From: Dreissena polymorpha
Taxonomy: Eukaryota > Mollusca > Bivalvia > Myida > Dreissenidae
NCBI RefSeq assembly: GCF_020536995.1
Contig: NC_068365.1
Span: forward strand, 38,310,640 to 38,374,639
Reading direction: 5' to 3'
DNA: 64,000 bases
Shown: positions 24,001-36,000 of the stretch, piece by piece
Layout of the letters: each line of letters begins with the position of its first letter
How positions within the stretch are numbered: position 1 is the first letter of the stretch
The notes under the pieces: generated by a model
The model's database searches: none
The model's input: the letters and a program-made list of their open reading frames with translations, nothing else
What the model was told of the DNA's origin: nothing
Program-made: the position numbers and the translations under genes

Positions 24001-27000
24001 GTAACAGGTTAAATATGTATCTAAGTAGTAACATGTTAAATATGTATCTAAGTGGTAACAGGTTAAATATGTATCTAAGTGGTAAAGGGTTAAATACGTA
24101 TCTAAGTAGTAACAGGTTAAATATGTATCTAAGTGGTAACAGGTTAAATATGTATCTAAGTAGTAACAGGTTAAATATGTATCTAAGTAGTAACAGGTTA
24201 AATACATATCTAAGTGGTAACAGGTTAAATATGTATCTAAGTAGTAACAGGTTAAATATGTATCTAAGTGGTTACAGGTTAAATATGTATCTAAGTAGTA
24301 ACAGGTTAAATATGTATCTAAGTGGTAACAGGTTAAATACGTATCTAAGTGGTAAAGGGTTAAATACGTATCTAAGTAGTAACAGGTTAAATATGTATCT
24401 AAGTGGTAAAGGGTTAAATATGTATCTAAGTGGTAAAGGGTTAAATATGTATTTAAGCTGTAAAGGGTTAAATACATATCTGTGTCCCATCCTGCAACCG
24501 ACACAGCAAAATTTTCATGACCTATCCAAAAATTAAATTTGGTTCAAAAACAATTTACCAAACAATATCATGTAATTTGGCATATTTGGCTTACAAACAA
24601 ATAATCAGCAAAATCTACTGTAAAAATACAGCATAAATAAACAGGAAGTTTGAAATTCATTAAAATAATTATCATGAATTTGCAAACAGAAAAACAATAT
24701 ATCAGAATTATGTACATGCCAAAAAAACTTTAAAAGAAAAATAGGACAACTTAATATGTCTGAGTGATAGACCGTCCATTCATTAGTACATTACTATGAG
24801 CTACTGGGGGTATATTTATTATTTTCATCACATGTAATTAATTTTCTGCATGGAAACAAACATTATATAATTTCATTACAAATTTTTAATTTTGTAGATT
24901 TTTTCAGCATCTTTAAAAGTGTTGAAACATTTTCTTTAAAGATCAAGATTATAAGAGGAAAACAATAGAATTTAGATACCAATATATGATAAACCATGTC
25001 TTTTTTTTGGAGCAGACTTTTATACATCGAGCATTTATACAAAAGATTGACAACAAATTTATTGTAGCTGAACACTAATCATGTTCATGTGAACATAAAT
25101 TGGATTTGTTTTGTAATGGAATTATTTATAAAAATGGACCGTATTACGGTATATATGAATCTTAAAGAATTAGCAGCTTTGATCAAAGTAATAGAGCTCT
25201 GTGAGTCAGACAATTTGTGTTGCCTAAATACGTTCCTATTTTGCCTTTTCTTCATTGAAGTCAAAACAATTCCCAAAATAACAAGACTTTCAGCATGAGA
25301 TATAAAGTTCACTCTGTAATAAATTTTAAGCAAGGGTGAGCCTTGCAAAGCTTATCAAAAAATGATTTGTGAAATCATTTCATGTTGTCACCTCTATGCT
25401 ACATAAATGTTGCATCATTTCATGTTGTCACCTCTATGCTACATAAATGTTGCATCATTTCATGTTGTCACCTCTATGCTACATAAATGTTGCATCATTT
25501 CATGCTGTAACCTCCAAGCTACATATATGTTGCATCATTTCATGTTGTAACCTCCACGCTATATAAATGTTGCATTATTTCATGCTGTAACCTCCACGCT
25601 ACATAAATGTTGCATCATTTCATGTTGTAACCTCCATGCTACATAAATGTTGCATCATTTCATGCTGTTACCTCCACGCTACATAAATGTTGCATTATTT
25701 CATGTTGTAACCTCCACCCTACATAAATGTTGCATCATTTCATGCTGTAACCTCCACGCTACATAAATGTTGCATTATTTCATGTTGTAACCTCCACCCT
25801 ACATAAATATTGTATCATTTCATGTTGTAACCTCCACGCTACATAAATGTTGCATTATTTCATGTTGTAACCTCCACGCTACATAAATGTTGTATCATTT
25901 CATGTTGTAACCTCCACCCTACATAAATGTTGCATCATTTCATGTTGCAACCTCCACACTACATAAATGTTGCATTATTTCATGTTGTAACCTCCACCCT
26001 ACATAAATATTGTATCATTTCATGTTGTAACCTCCACGCTACATAAATGTTGCATTATTTCATGTTGTAACCTCCACACTACATAAATGTTGCATTATTT
26101 CATGTTGTAACCTCCACGCTACATAAATGTTGCATTATTTCATGTTGTAACCTCCACGCTACATAAATGTCACATCACCATATGAGACTTGCTATGGGAA
26201 AATGGGGCTTACTGTATGTGTGTCAAGTGTCACCATAGATTAGCCTGTGCTATTCTCACAGGCTAATCAAGTACTACACTTTCTGCCCAAACTGGATTTT
26301 TAGTAAGAAGTGACTTTTTCAAAAAAAAAATCAAAAGCAGAAAATGTCCTTGATTAGGCTATGCAGACTGCACAGGCTTTTCTGGAACTACACTTTACAC
26401 AGTTTGATTTAGTCCCATTTTCCCAGACCGAGGCTTAAATAATTTCATGTTGTCACTGCCTACCACATGAAATCCACTGTATCATAATAATTATCTATTC
26501 ATATGTTCAGGATGCTGTGAAGATGAATCAGCTGCAGAACCTCCTTCATGACGCCCTCATCTCCACAGAACATGTACAGCAGTGTGCCATAGTGAGGAGG
26601 AAAGACTGCTCTGTGAGGGCCAGCTCTGTAGGATTCAATGTAAGTATATGTGTGGGTGTGTATAACATGTACAGCAGTGTGCCATAGTGATGAGGAAAGA
26701 CTGCTCTGTGAGGGCCAGCTCTGTAGAATTCAATGTAAGTATATGTGTGGTTGTGTATAAAAAGTACAGCAGTGTGCCATAGTGAGGAGGAAAGACTGCT
26801 CTGTGAGGGCCAGCTTTGTAGGATTCAATGTAAGTATATCTGTGGGTGTGTATAACATGTACAGCAGTGTGCCATAGTGAGGAGGAAAGACTGCTCTGTG
26901 AGGGCCAGCTCTGTGGGATTCAATGTAAGTATATGTGTGGGTGTGTATAACACATACAGCAGTGTGCCATAGTGAGGAGGAAAGACTGCTCTGTGAGGGC

Positions 27001-30000
27001 CAGCTCTGTAGGATTCAATGTAAGTATATGTGTGGGTGTGTATAACATGTACAGCAGTGTGCCATAGTGAGGAGGAAAGACTGCTCTGTGAGGGCCAGCT
27101 CTGTGGGATTCAATGTAAGTATATGTGTGGGTGTGTATAACACATACAGCAGTGTGCCATAGTGAGGAGGAAAGACTGCTCTGTGAGGGCCAGCTCTGTA
27201 GGATTCAATGTAAGTATATGTGTGGGTGTGTATAACATGTACAGCAGTGTGCCATAGTGAGGAGGAAAGACTGCTCTGTGAGGGCCAGCTCTGTGGGATT
27301 CAATGTAAGTATATGTGTGGGTGTGTATAACACATACAGCAGTGTGCCATAGTGAGGAGGAAAGACTGCTCTGTGAGGGCCAGCTCTGTAGGATTCAATG
27401 TAAGTATATGTGTGGGTGTGTATAACACATACAGCAGTGTGCCATAGTGGGGAGGAAAGACTGCTCTGTGAGAGCCAGCTCTGTAGGATTCAATGTAAGT
27501 ATATGTGTGGGTGTGTATAACACATACAGCAGTGTGCCATAGTGGGGAGAAAAACTGATCTGTGAGAGCCAGCTCTGTAGAATTCAAGTTAAGTATATGT
27601 GTGGGTGTGTATAACATGTACAGCAGTGTGCCATAGTGTGGAGGAAAGACTGATCTGTGAGAGCCAGCTCTGTAGGATTCAAGTTAAGTATATGTGTGGG
27701 TGTGTATAACATGTACAGCAGTGTGCCATAATGAGGAGGAAAGACTGCTCTGTGAGGGCCAGCTCTGTAGAATTCAATGTAAGTATATGTGTGAGTGTGT
27801 ATAACACATGTATACAGCAGTGTGCCATTGTGGGGAGCAAGGATGTCTCTTCTTAACAAAAATCCAGTTTAGTCAGAAAGTTTTGTCCCTAATAAGCAGA
27901 CTGCATAGGCTTATCAGTGGCATTACTTAACACATATGCATATTGCTTGTTTTCCAAGAGGGGGTCTCGAATACACTTTCCTGCATTCATAAGTGATGAA
28001 CACTTTTGGATTTATGACTGTTTATTGGCCAATAAACTGACCTGAAGGTCTGAGGCAGAGGAATTTAATTAGGCGGTTGTAGTTGTTCATGTTGTTAGAT
28101 GGCCAGATGGCAGAACAACAAAGGTTACAGGCAATATAATTTCAATACTAAATGGTTGTGACCAAATTTGTATATGCTCATGTACAGGGAATTACATTTT
28201 ATATACCTGCATTTAAATGTTGGTGGTTGTTTTTGTGTTTCAGTGGTCATTAGTGGTTAGTTTAATAAAGAAAAAGTGTGTATAAAAAACTCTGTGAGTT
28301 TCATGTTAGACTCTTTAATTCTCTATGACTACAGGGACAATGTTCAAGTACCAAAGGCAAGTAACTCCGGAGTAATCTTGCCTTCTTTAATGTTTTGTAA
28401 AATACAGTTTTCTCCCTTCATCCATTAATGTAAGACCATTTTCCTTTTCTGGGCTAGATCTCGCCTTATTATGCATATATCTGGTACATGGTATTTCTAA
28501 ATGTAAATGACATTGTTGTAAATGCAAGTGTACTCATGTGGAATAGGCTTTGGGTTTATGTTTTCACGCACCATGCATTTATTGCTACAAATTCAATTAT
28601 ATAATGCATCTAAAGATTAGTGCTGCAACGATACGCCAAAAAACGTATTGCAATATATTGTCAGTTTAAAAACCCGTATGGCAATATATTGCAATATATT
28701 GCTACATGTAACTTGTGTTAGAATATTTAAACTCGCCAGCTTATCAATAAAACCAACTTAATTACATGAACATAAACTTTGTATTGTTTGTTTAGGTTCT
28801 AGTTATATCCTTTTGGCAATTCTAGCCTTTTTTACAAAATGCTTTATAAACACAATTTACTCTGTTTTTGGCTTGACAAAGCATTTTGTTATGAAAGATT
28901 AGTATTGTCATTTTGTCCATTGGATATTCCCATTAAACATTAAGAATAATAACCTGAAAGAGAATTGTGGAGGTTTAAAAGCCGGTCGTGAAACTTATCA
29001 GAATGCTGTTACCTAATTTTTTTATATCATTATTACTTCTGTTTATAATAACATCAATTTACAGTTTCACAATGTATTATGTAGTGGTTTTTTTCCGTAT
29101 TTCCACAAGGTTCATCTTAAATTTAACAGTATGACATGCAAAAGCAGATCTTGCGGACTCCCATGTATAAACGCTACTCTGTATAATAAACTGCTATTTT
29201 TACGTAACAATTTATTTTTACTCAACACCGATTTGGTTTTGTTTTTGTAACTTGATATCATTATTTTGGATGGCTTTTCTGGACGAAATGTGGATGAATT
29301 TTTGTAGAATGTTTTACCGGTATGATGAAAATTGTATTGCAATACAATATGCGGATTGCGTATTGCGATAAATACCGATGTACCGGTATATTGTTGCAGC
29401 ACTACTAAAGATAGGATCTATCTATCTATATATACTGTCTAACTCCCCTTTCGGGTATTATCGACAGGTATTACAATATATGTATCCCAGAAAAGCATTC
29501 TTTTCGAAAAATCCACTAATCGGCTGGTACAAATAAAGCTGACCCATTTATAATCCTTTCAAAATCACATACTGTATCTACTGTTATTTGAATCAAGCTA
29601 TCATTGGTTGATATAATGGACCAGCGTTGTTGTACAGAGGGATAAGTGGGTATTTTCTGAACTCGAGCAAATTCCGGGGTAAGTCTGTTACAATGTTCAA
29701 TGACAAAAACAAGTTTTGGAGATTGACCAAGCAGACTACTAATTTGTGAAGCAAATAACAGCTTGTTTCTTTTTAAACGATGTTTCATTTGTATTTCTAG
29801 AAGTAAATAGGACAAAATGAAAACTCAATTAAAGTGTACATACCCAATAAGTCAAGGAGGTTAAGGTTGTCTAAATTAGCTGTATGATCACTCCATTAGA
29901 CTGGAAAACATTTGAATTTAAATTGCAAAGTAAACGCCTGCAAAAGAAACCAACTGCGTTTGTCTTATAAGGCCCATTCAAGCATAAAGGCGTGTATTTT

Positions 30001-33000
30001 ACCTCCTTTGGTTTACATAATTTATGCATGCATTATCTGTCAAAACAACAATTATGCATGTAAGTTAACAATTAACCCATTAATGCCTAGCATCTAGAAA
30101 TAATGCCTTGGCAAACAGTGTAGACCCAGATGAGACACCGCATGATGCGGTGTCTCATCAGGGTATTCGCTGTTTGCTTAAAGGAATTTCTGTAAGAAAT
30201 ATTCTAAATATAGAAATAAATATACTAGACATCCCTAATTTTGGAAATAAATTGATCCAGTTTAGAAAGATCGGACAGTCCACTAGGCATAAATGGGTTA
30301 AAATGTGTTACAGCTGTACCAGGACCAGGTTCAAGTGCTGTTGGACGCATTCAAGAACCCACCACAGACCAGGGAGGAGGGAATCTACTTTGACGACCGA
30401 CAGTTCAAATGTGTGCGAGCAGACAAAACATCCATCTACGGAAAATGTGTATGTTTTTCAGTATTAAAGTATTTATAAGTTACTGTTTTGGAAAATGTGT
30501 ATTAATAGATAACATACTGCAACAATTATTTTAAACATGTTAATGCATCGGATCTGTAGTAAATATACTATTCAAAATTTTGGAAAACGTGTAAAATGTA
30601 TGCCCTACTACAAGTGTTTTATTATCTTCTGATGTCCAGGTATTGCATGTTTTAAGAACTGTTGTTTTTTATGCACCCACAAATGGGGACTCTTCAAGCA
30701 TTGCACATGTTCGTCATACATGTTCACAAGTAAATCCTTAACTTTGTGAACTCAACTTCTCTTTCACTGCTGGTTGTACTTCAATCAAGCCTTTACAGTT
30801 TAATGACCTTAATTTTAAAATGATTGTCAAGAAAGGAAATTTCGCCACCCCAGTTTGTCAGAATTGCTGCCCTTTGTCCTTTTTTAGCTCACCTGAGCAC
30901 AACGTGCTCATGGTTAGCTTTTGTGGTTGCCTTTTGTCCGTCGTCCATCGTGCGTCGTCAGCATTTTGCCTTGTGAACACTCCAGAGGCCACATTTATTG
31001 TCTGATCTTCATGAAACTTGGTCAGAACATTTGTCCTATTGATACCTCGACTGAGTTCGAAACTGGGTCATGCTGGGTCAAAAACTAGGTCACTAGGTAA
31101 AAAAAAAACAACTTGTGAACACTGTAGAAGTCACATTTGATGCCCAATCTTCATGTAACTTTGTCAAAATGTTTGTCTAAATGATATGTTGGATGAGTTC
31201 AAAAATGGTTCCGGTCCATTGAAAAACATGGCCGCCAGGGGGCGGGGAAGTATTCCTTATATGGCTATAGAGAAACATTGTGAACACTTTAAAAGTCACA
31301 ATTATTGCCCAATCATCATGAAACTTGGTCAAAACATTGGTTTCATTGATATCTCGGACAAGTTCGAAAATGGTCCAAATCGGTGAAAAAACATGGCCGC
31401 CAGGGGGCGGGGCTGTTTTCTCTATATTTCCTTATATGGCTATAGTAAAACCTTGTTAACACTCTAGAGGCCACATTTATTTTCCGATTTTCATGAAACT
31501 TGCTCAGAAGATTTGTCCCAATGATATCTTGGATGAGTTCAAAAATGGTAACCTTTGCTTGAAAAACATGGCTGCCAAGGGGCGGGGCATTTTTTCTAAT
31601 ATGGCTATATATGGCTATAGTAAATCTTGTTAACACTCTAGAGGCCACATTTATTGTCCAATCTTCATGAAACTTGGTCAGAAGATTCATCCCAATAATA
31701 TCTTGGACGAGTTCGAAAATGATGCCGGTTGGTTGAAAAACATGGCCGCCAGGGGGCGGGGCATTTTTCCATATATGGCTAAATTAAAACCTAGTTAACA
31801 CTCTAGAGGCCACATTTATTGTCCAATCTTCATGACATTTTGTCAGAAGATTTGTCTTATTGATATCTTGGATGAGATCGAAAATGGTTACGTTTGCTTG
31901 AAAAACATGGCTGCCAAGGGGCGGGGCATTTTCCTTATATGGCTATAGTAAAATCTTGTTAACACTCTAGAGGCAACATTTATAGTCCGATCTTCATGAA
32001 ACTCGGTCAGAAGATTCATCGCAATAATATCTTCGAAGAGTTCAAAAATGATGCTGGCTGGTTGAAAAACATGGCCACCACGGGGTTGGGGCATTTTTCC
32101 TTATATGGCTATAGTAAAACCTTGTTAACACTCTGGAGGTCACATTTATTTTCTGATCATCATGAAACTTGGTCAGAAGATTTGTCCCAATGATATCTTG
32201 GATGAGTTCGAAAATGGTTTTGGTTGCTTATAAAACATGGCCACCAGGTGGCAGGGCATTTTTCCTTATATGGCTATAGTAAAACCTTGTTATCACTCTA
32301 GAGGCCACATTTATTGTCCAATCTTCATGAAATTTGGTCAGAAGATTGGTCTCAATGATATCTTGGATGAGTTGGAAATAATTATGTTTGCTTGAAAAAC
32401 ATGGCTTCCAAGGGGCGGGGCATTTTTCCTTATATGGCTATATATAGTAAAACCTTGTTAACACTCTAGAGGCCACATTTATTTTCTTATCTTCATGAAA
32501 CATGATCAGAAGATTTGTCCCAATAATTTATTGTTATCTCAGGTGAGCGACTTTGGGCCTTTCAGGCCCTCTTGTTTTGTACAGAATATAACCCTTAATC
32601 ACTTAGATACGTGTTTTGACACATCTAGTCTATTAGAAAGTTACATTTAATTTAATACCTTTCTTACTAAATTCAAGGTTTAAATTTTCATTTCCAACCC
32701 TAGTTACTGATGAGCAGCAAACAGCATAAAACCTGAACAGCCTGCGAGTGACTCGCAGGCTGTTCTGGTTGTATGCTGGTTGCAAAAGCCATTTTCACTT
32801 TGCTTCTTATGGGATAAAGGGTTAATAGTCACCAAAAACATTTTGTACTCAATTCCTCTTAAACTGCTTGGTGGAGTATCATTTGCTTTAACTTTCACAT
32901 TTGAATGACTTGATGAGGTGAACTTAAAGGAAGGAATTGTAGCTGCAACAAATGTTGTGGACCTAAGACCCTTTTGTAATATTTCAAGTATTGGGGATGT

Positions 33001-36000
33001 ATGGAGTTAAATTAAAGCAAGGCCTCTATCGTTAACTTAATGGTGGATTTGTCTGTATCGAAACATGTGTAGTGGGGATCAGACCAGTGTCTGAGACATA
33101 GCAAGATTGATTTCCATTTAAAGATATGCAACTTGCTCTGGGAAAATGGGGCTTAATGCATATGCGCAAGTTTTGTCTCACCTTTTCATGTGCAGTCCGC
33201 ACAGGCTAATTAATGGCAACACTTCCCACCTAGATTGGATTTTGGTTTAGAAGAGACTTCCTTTAAAGCCTCTGACCTTTCAAACAGTACCGCTTTTCAA
33301 ACCAAAAGTAGGATTTCTATATGAATATGTCCATTTCGACAAACGCGATGATTTTTAAGTTTACAAGGGCAAAAAAGACAGATTTCTACATTGTAACCAC
33401 GAGATATATTCTAATTGGCATAGATAAAATTAAATTTATAGCCTAGTTAGCAAGTAATTTATTATTTTTCAACGGTACACTGTACCGCTTTTAAAACCGA
33501 AAGTAGGATTTCTAGACATATACGTCCATTGGGACAAACGCGATTATTTTTAAGTTTTAATGCGCAAAAAAGACGGATTTCTATCTTGTAAACACCAGAT
33601 GTATTCTATTTGGCATAAATAAAATATGTTTCTTATTTATACTTAAATTTACTATGTCAAATAAGTTGTTTGGCTTTAAACAAAAACAATCCAGTATTGT
33701 GCACACAGGCTAATCTGTGACATTCTATGCACATGCACTAAGCCCTGTCTTGGCATACTTCAACTTGCAGCATGTCCATAGACATGTCCTATCTTGGCAT
33801 ACTTCAACTTGCAGCATGTCCATAGACATGTCCTATCTTGGCATACTTCAACTTGCAGCATGTCCATAGACATGTCCTATCTTGGCATACTTCAACTTGC
33901 AGCATGTCCATACACATGTCCTATCTTGGCATACTACAACTTGCAGCATGTCCATAGACATGTCCTATCTTGGCATTCTTCAACTTGCAGCATGTCCATA
34001 GACATGTCCTAGGAAATCATCTGTAAACAGTGTAATGTTCAGACCTGATTTGGTGTTATCATTTGTGATTCATGCAATTGAAGTATGCTATCTTATATTA
34101 TTATCAACACCTGGGTACAAGATTTATGAGACGATAACCCCCTCCTGTATAGCATTTTATAATTGATACGACTAAGTTGACCTATGAAATGAATTTTAAG
34201 AAAATAACAATCCACATTGCCATTTATAATTTTAAATAACCATTTTAGAAGTATCGTAGTGTACAGAATACAGTGTTTTAAGCAGCAGTCTCAGAAAATT
34301 GGGCTTAATGCATGTGCTTAATATGTAGTCTCAGATTAGCCAGTGCAGTCAACACAGGCTAGTCAGGCACGATCAGTGCAGTCAACACAGGCTATTCAGG
34401 GACGATACTTTCTAGCCAGTGCAGTCAACACAGGCTAGTCAGGGACGATACTTTCTGCTTACACTGAATTTTCGTTTAGAAGAGACTTGAAGAGACTTTC
34501 TTTAAACTAAACTTTTCACAAATTAGAAAGTGTCTTCCCTGTTTAGCCTCCTAGCCTGTGTGGACTGCACAGGTTAATCTGAGATGACACTTTACGCACA
34601 TGCATTAAGCCCAGTATTCTCAGAATGTTTCTATATTCATGCTGACAATCTATTGCTCCGTGATAGTCACTGACTGCATAAGAGCATTTTAAATATGGGG
34701 TTGAGGCAACAAAATTTGTAGGTACCTCTCCTTAAAATGGTTTTAAATAACTGCAATGTATGATAACAGCATCAAGTACCTGAGTATAAAGACTGTATTT
34801 CATTATTTTATCTCTCACATTTTCTAAATAATGACAGGTTGAGTTTAGAGTTGGCATATAAAACCAAACTCAGTATTTTATTTTTTAATGTTCACATAAT
34901 GAATGACTTTTTTTAACTTTTTGGTCCCTTTTAAGTAAGTTGACATTCTGGGCCTAAATGTTGTTGAAAGAAAAACTTTGTTGATACAAATCTTATTGTA
35001 ATATCTTTTTTCATTGTTTTATGCATCAGATCAAGTGTTGCTTTGTGAATTACGTCTTGTTGTAAACTTGTAACAAGTCAAAACAATATGCATAATATAT
35101 GACACTTTCCCGCTCTGAAAGAAAGTGAAAATGGTTTAACCCTTACAGCGCTGGAACCGAATTTTAATTTTTGCAAACAATTTGGATCTAGATGATCAGG
35201 ATCCAAACTGTTTGCTATTCTGATAGTATTCTTTGAAAAAAATCGAAGAAAATGCTAATTTTAGAAATTCAGCAGACGACATTTTTAGCAGATGGCAAAT
35301 TACCCAGCATGCAAAGGGTTAATGCAACAAGCATAAAACAGGAACAGCTTGCAAGTTACTAGCAGACTGTTCAGGTTTTATGTTGTTTGTTACTAAACAG
35401 CTGCAAATGAATCCTTTAAAACTTGTATCTATTAACCTTTTTATGCCCAGTGGACTCTCCCATCCTTCTAAATTGGACCAATTTATTTCCAAAATTAGGG
35501 GTGTCAAGTGTATTTATTTCTATATTTAGAATATTTCATAAAGAAATTCATTTAAGCAAACAGCGCAGACCCAGATGAGACGCCGCATTATGCGGCGTCT
35601 CATCTGGGTCTACGCTGTTTGCAATGTCCTTTTTTCAGGACGCTAGGCATAAATGGGTTAACCTTTTCCCCTATCAGAAGCAAAGTGAACATGGCTTTTG
35701 CAACCAGCATAAAACCAGAACTGCCTGCGAGTAACTCGCAGTCTGTTCAGGTTCTATGCTGTTTGCTACTCATCAGTATCTTAGGGTTGGAAATGAAGCC
35801 TTTTAAACTTGAATATATTAAAAAAGGTCTTAAATTTAAATTCATTTTCTAAAGGACTTCAAATGCGTTGAAATACGTATCTAAGTGGTAAAGGGTTAAG
35901 AAAGGTCTTTAATTTGATTGGATTATTACGTAGGAGACTTCAAGGTCAATGTCAAATGTGGATCTGAGTGGTAAAGGATTAAGTCTAAGAATTGTAAGTA

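Noticed and set aside
23395-24536. Frames of about 370 codons on both strands
   Set aside because: By-products of the 27-bp MITE-derived array.
25372-26170. Possible CRISPR-like array
   Set aside because: The units are contiguous with no unique spacers, in a eukaryotic genome; it is a plain minisatellite. The same holds for the other arrays.
27300-27859. 91- and 105-codon frames on the - strand
   Set aside because: Antisense readings of the 95-bp PFN4 exon-tail array.
31343-32094. Frames with repeated 'NVASRVLTRF' on the - strand
   Set aside because: Inside the tandem-cored interspersed repeat at 30888-32578; the repetition follows the DNA units.
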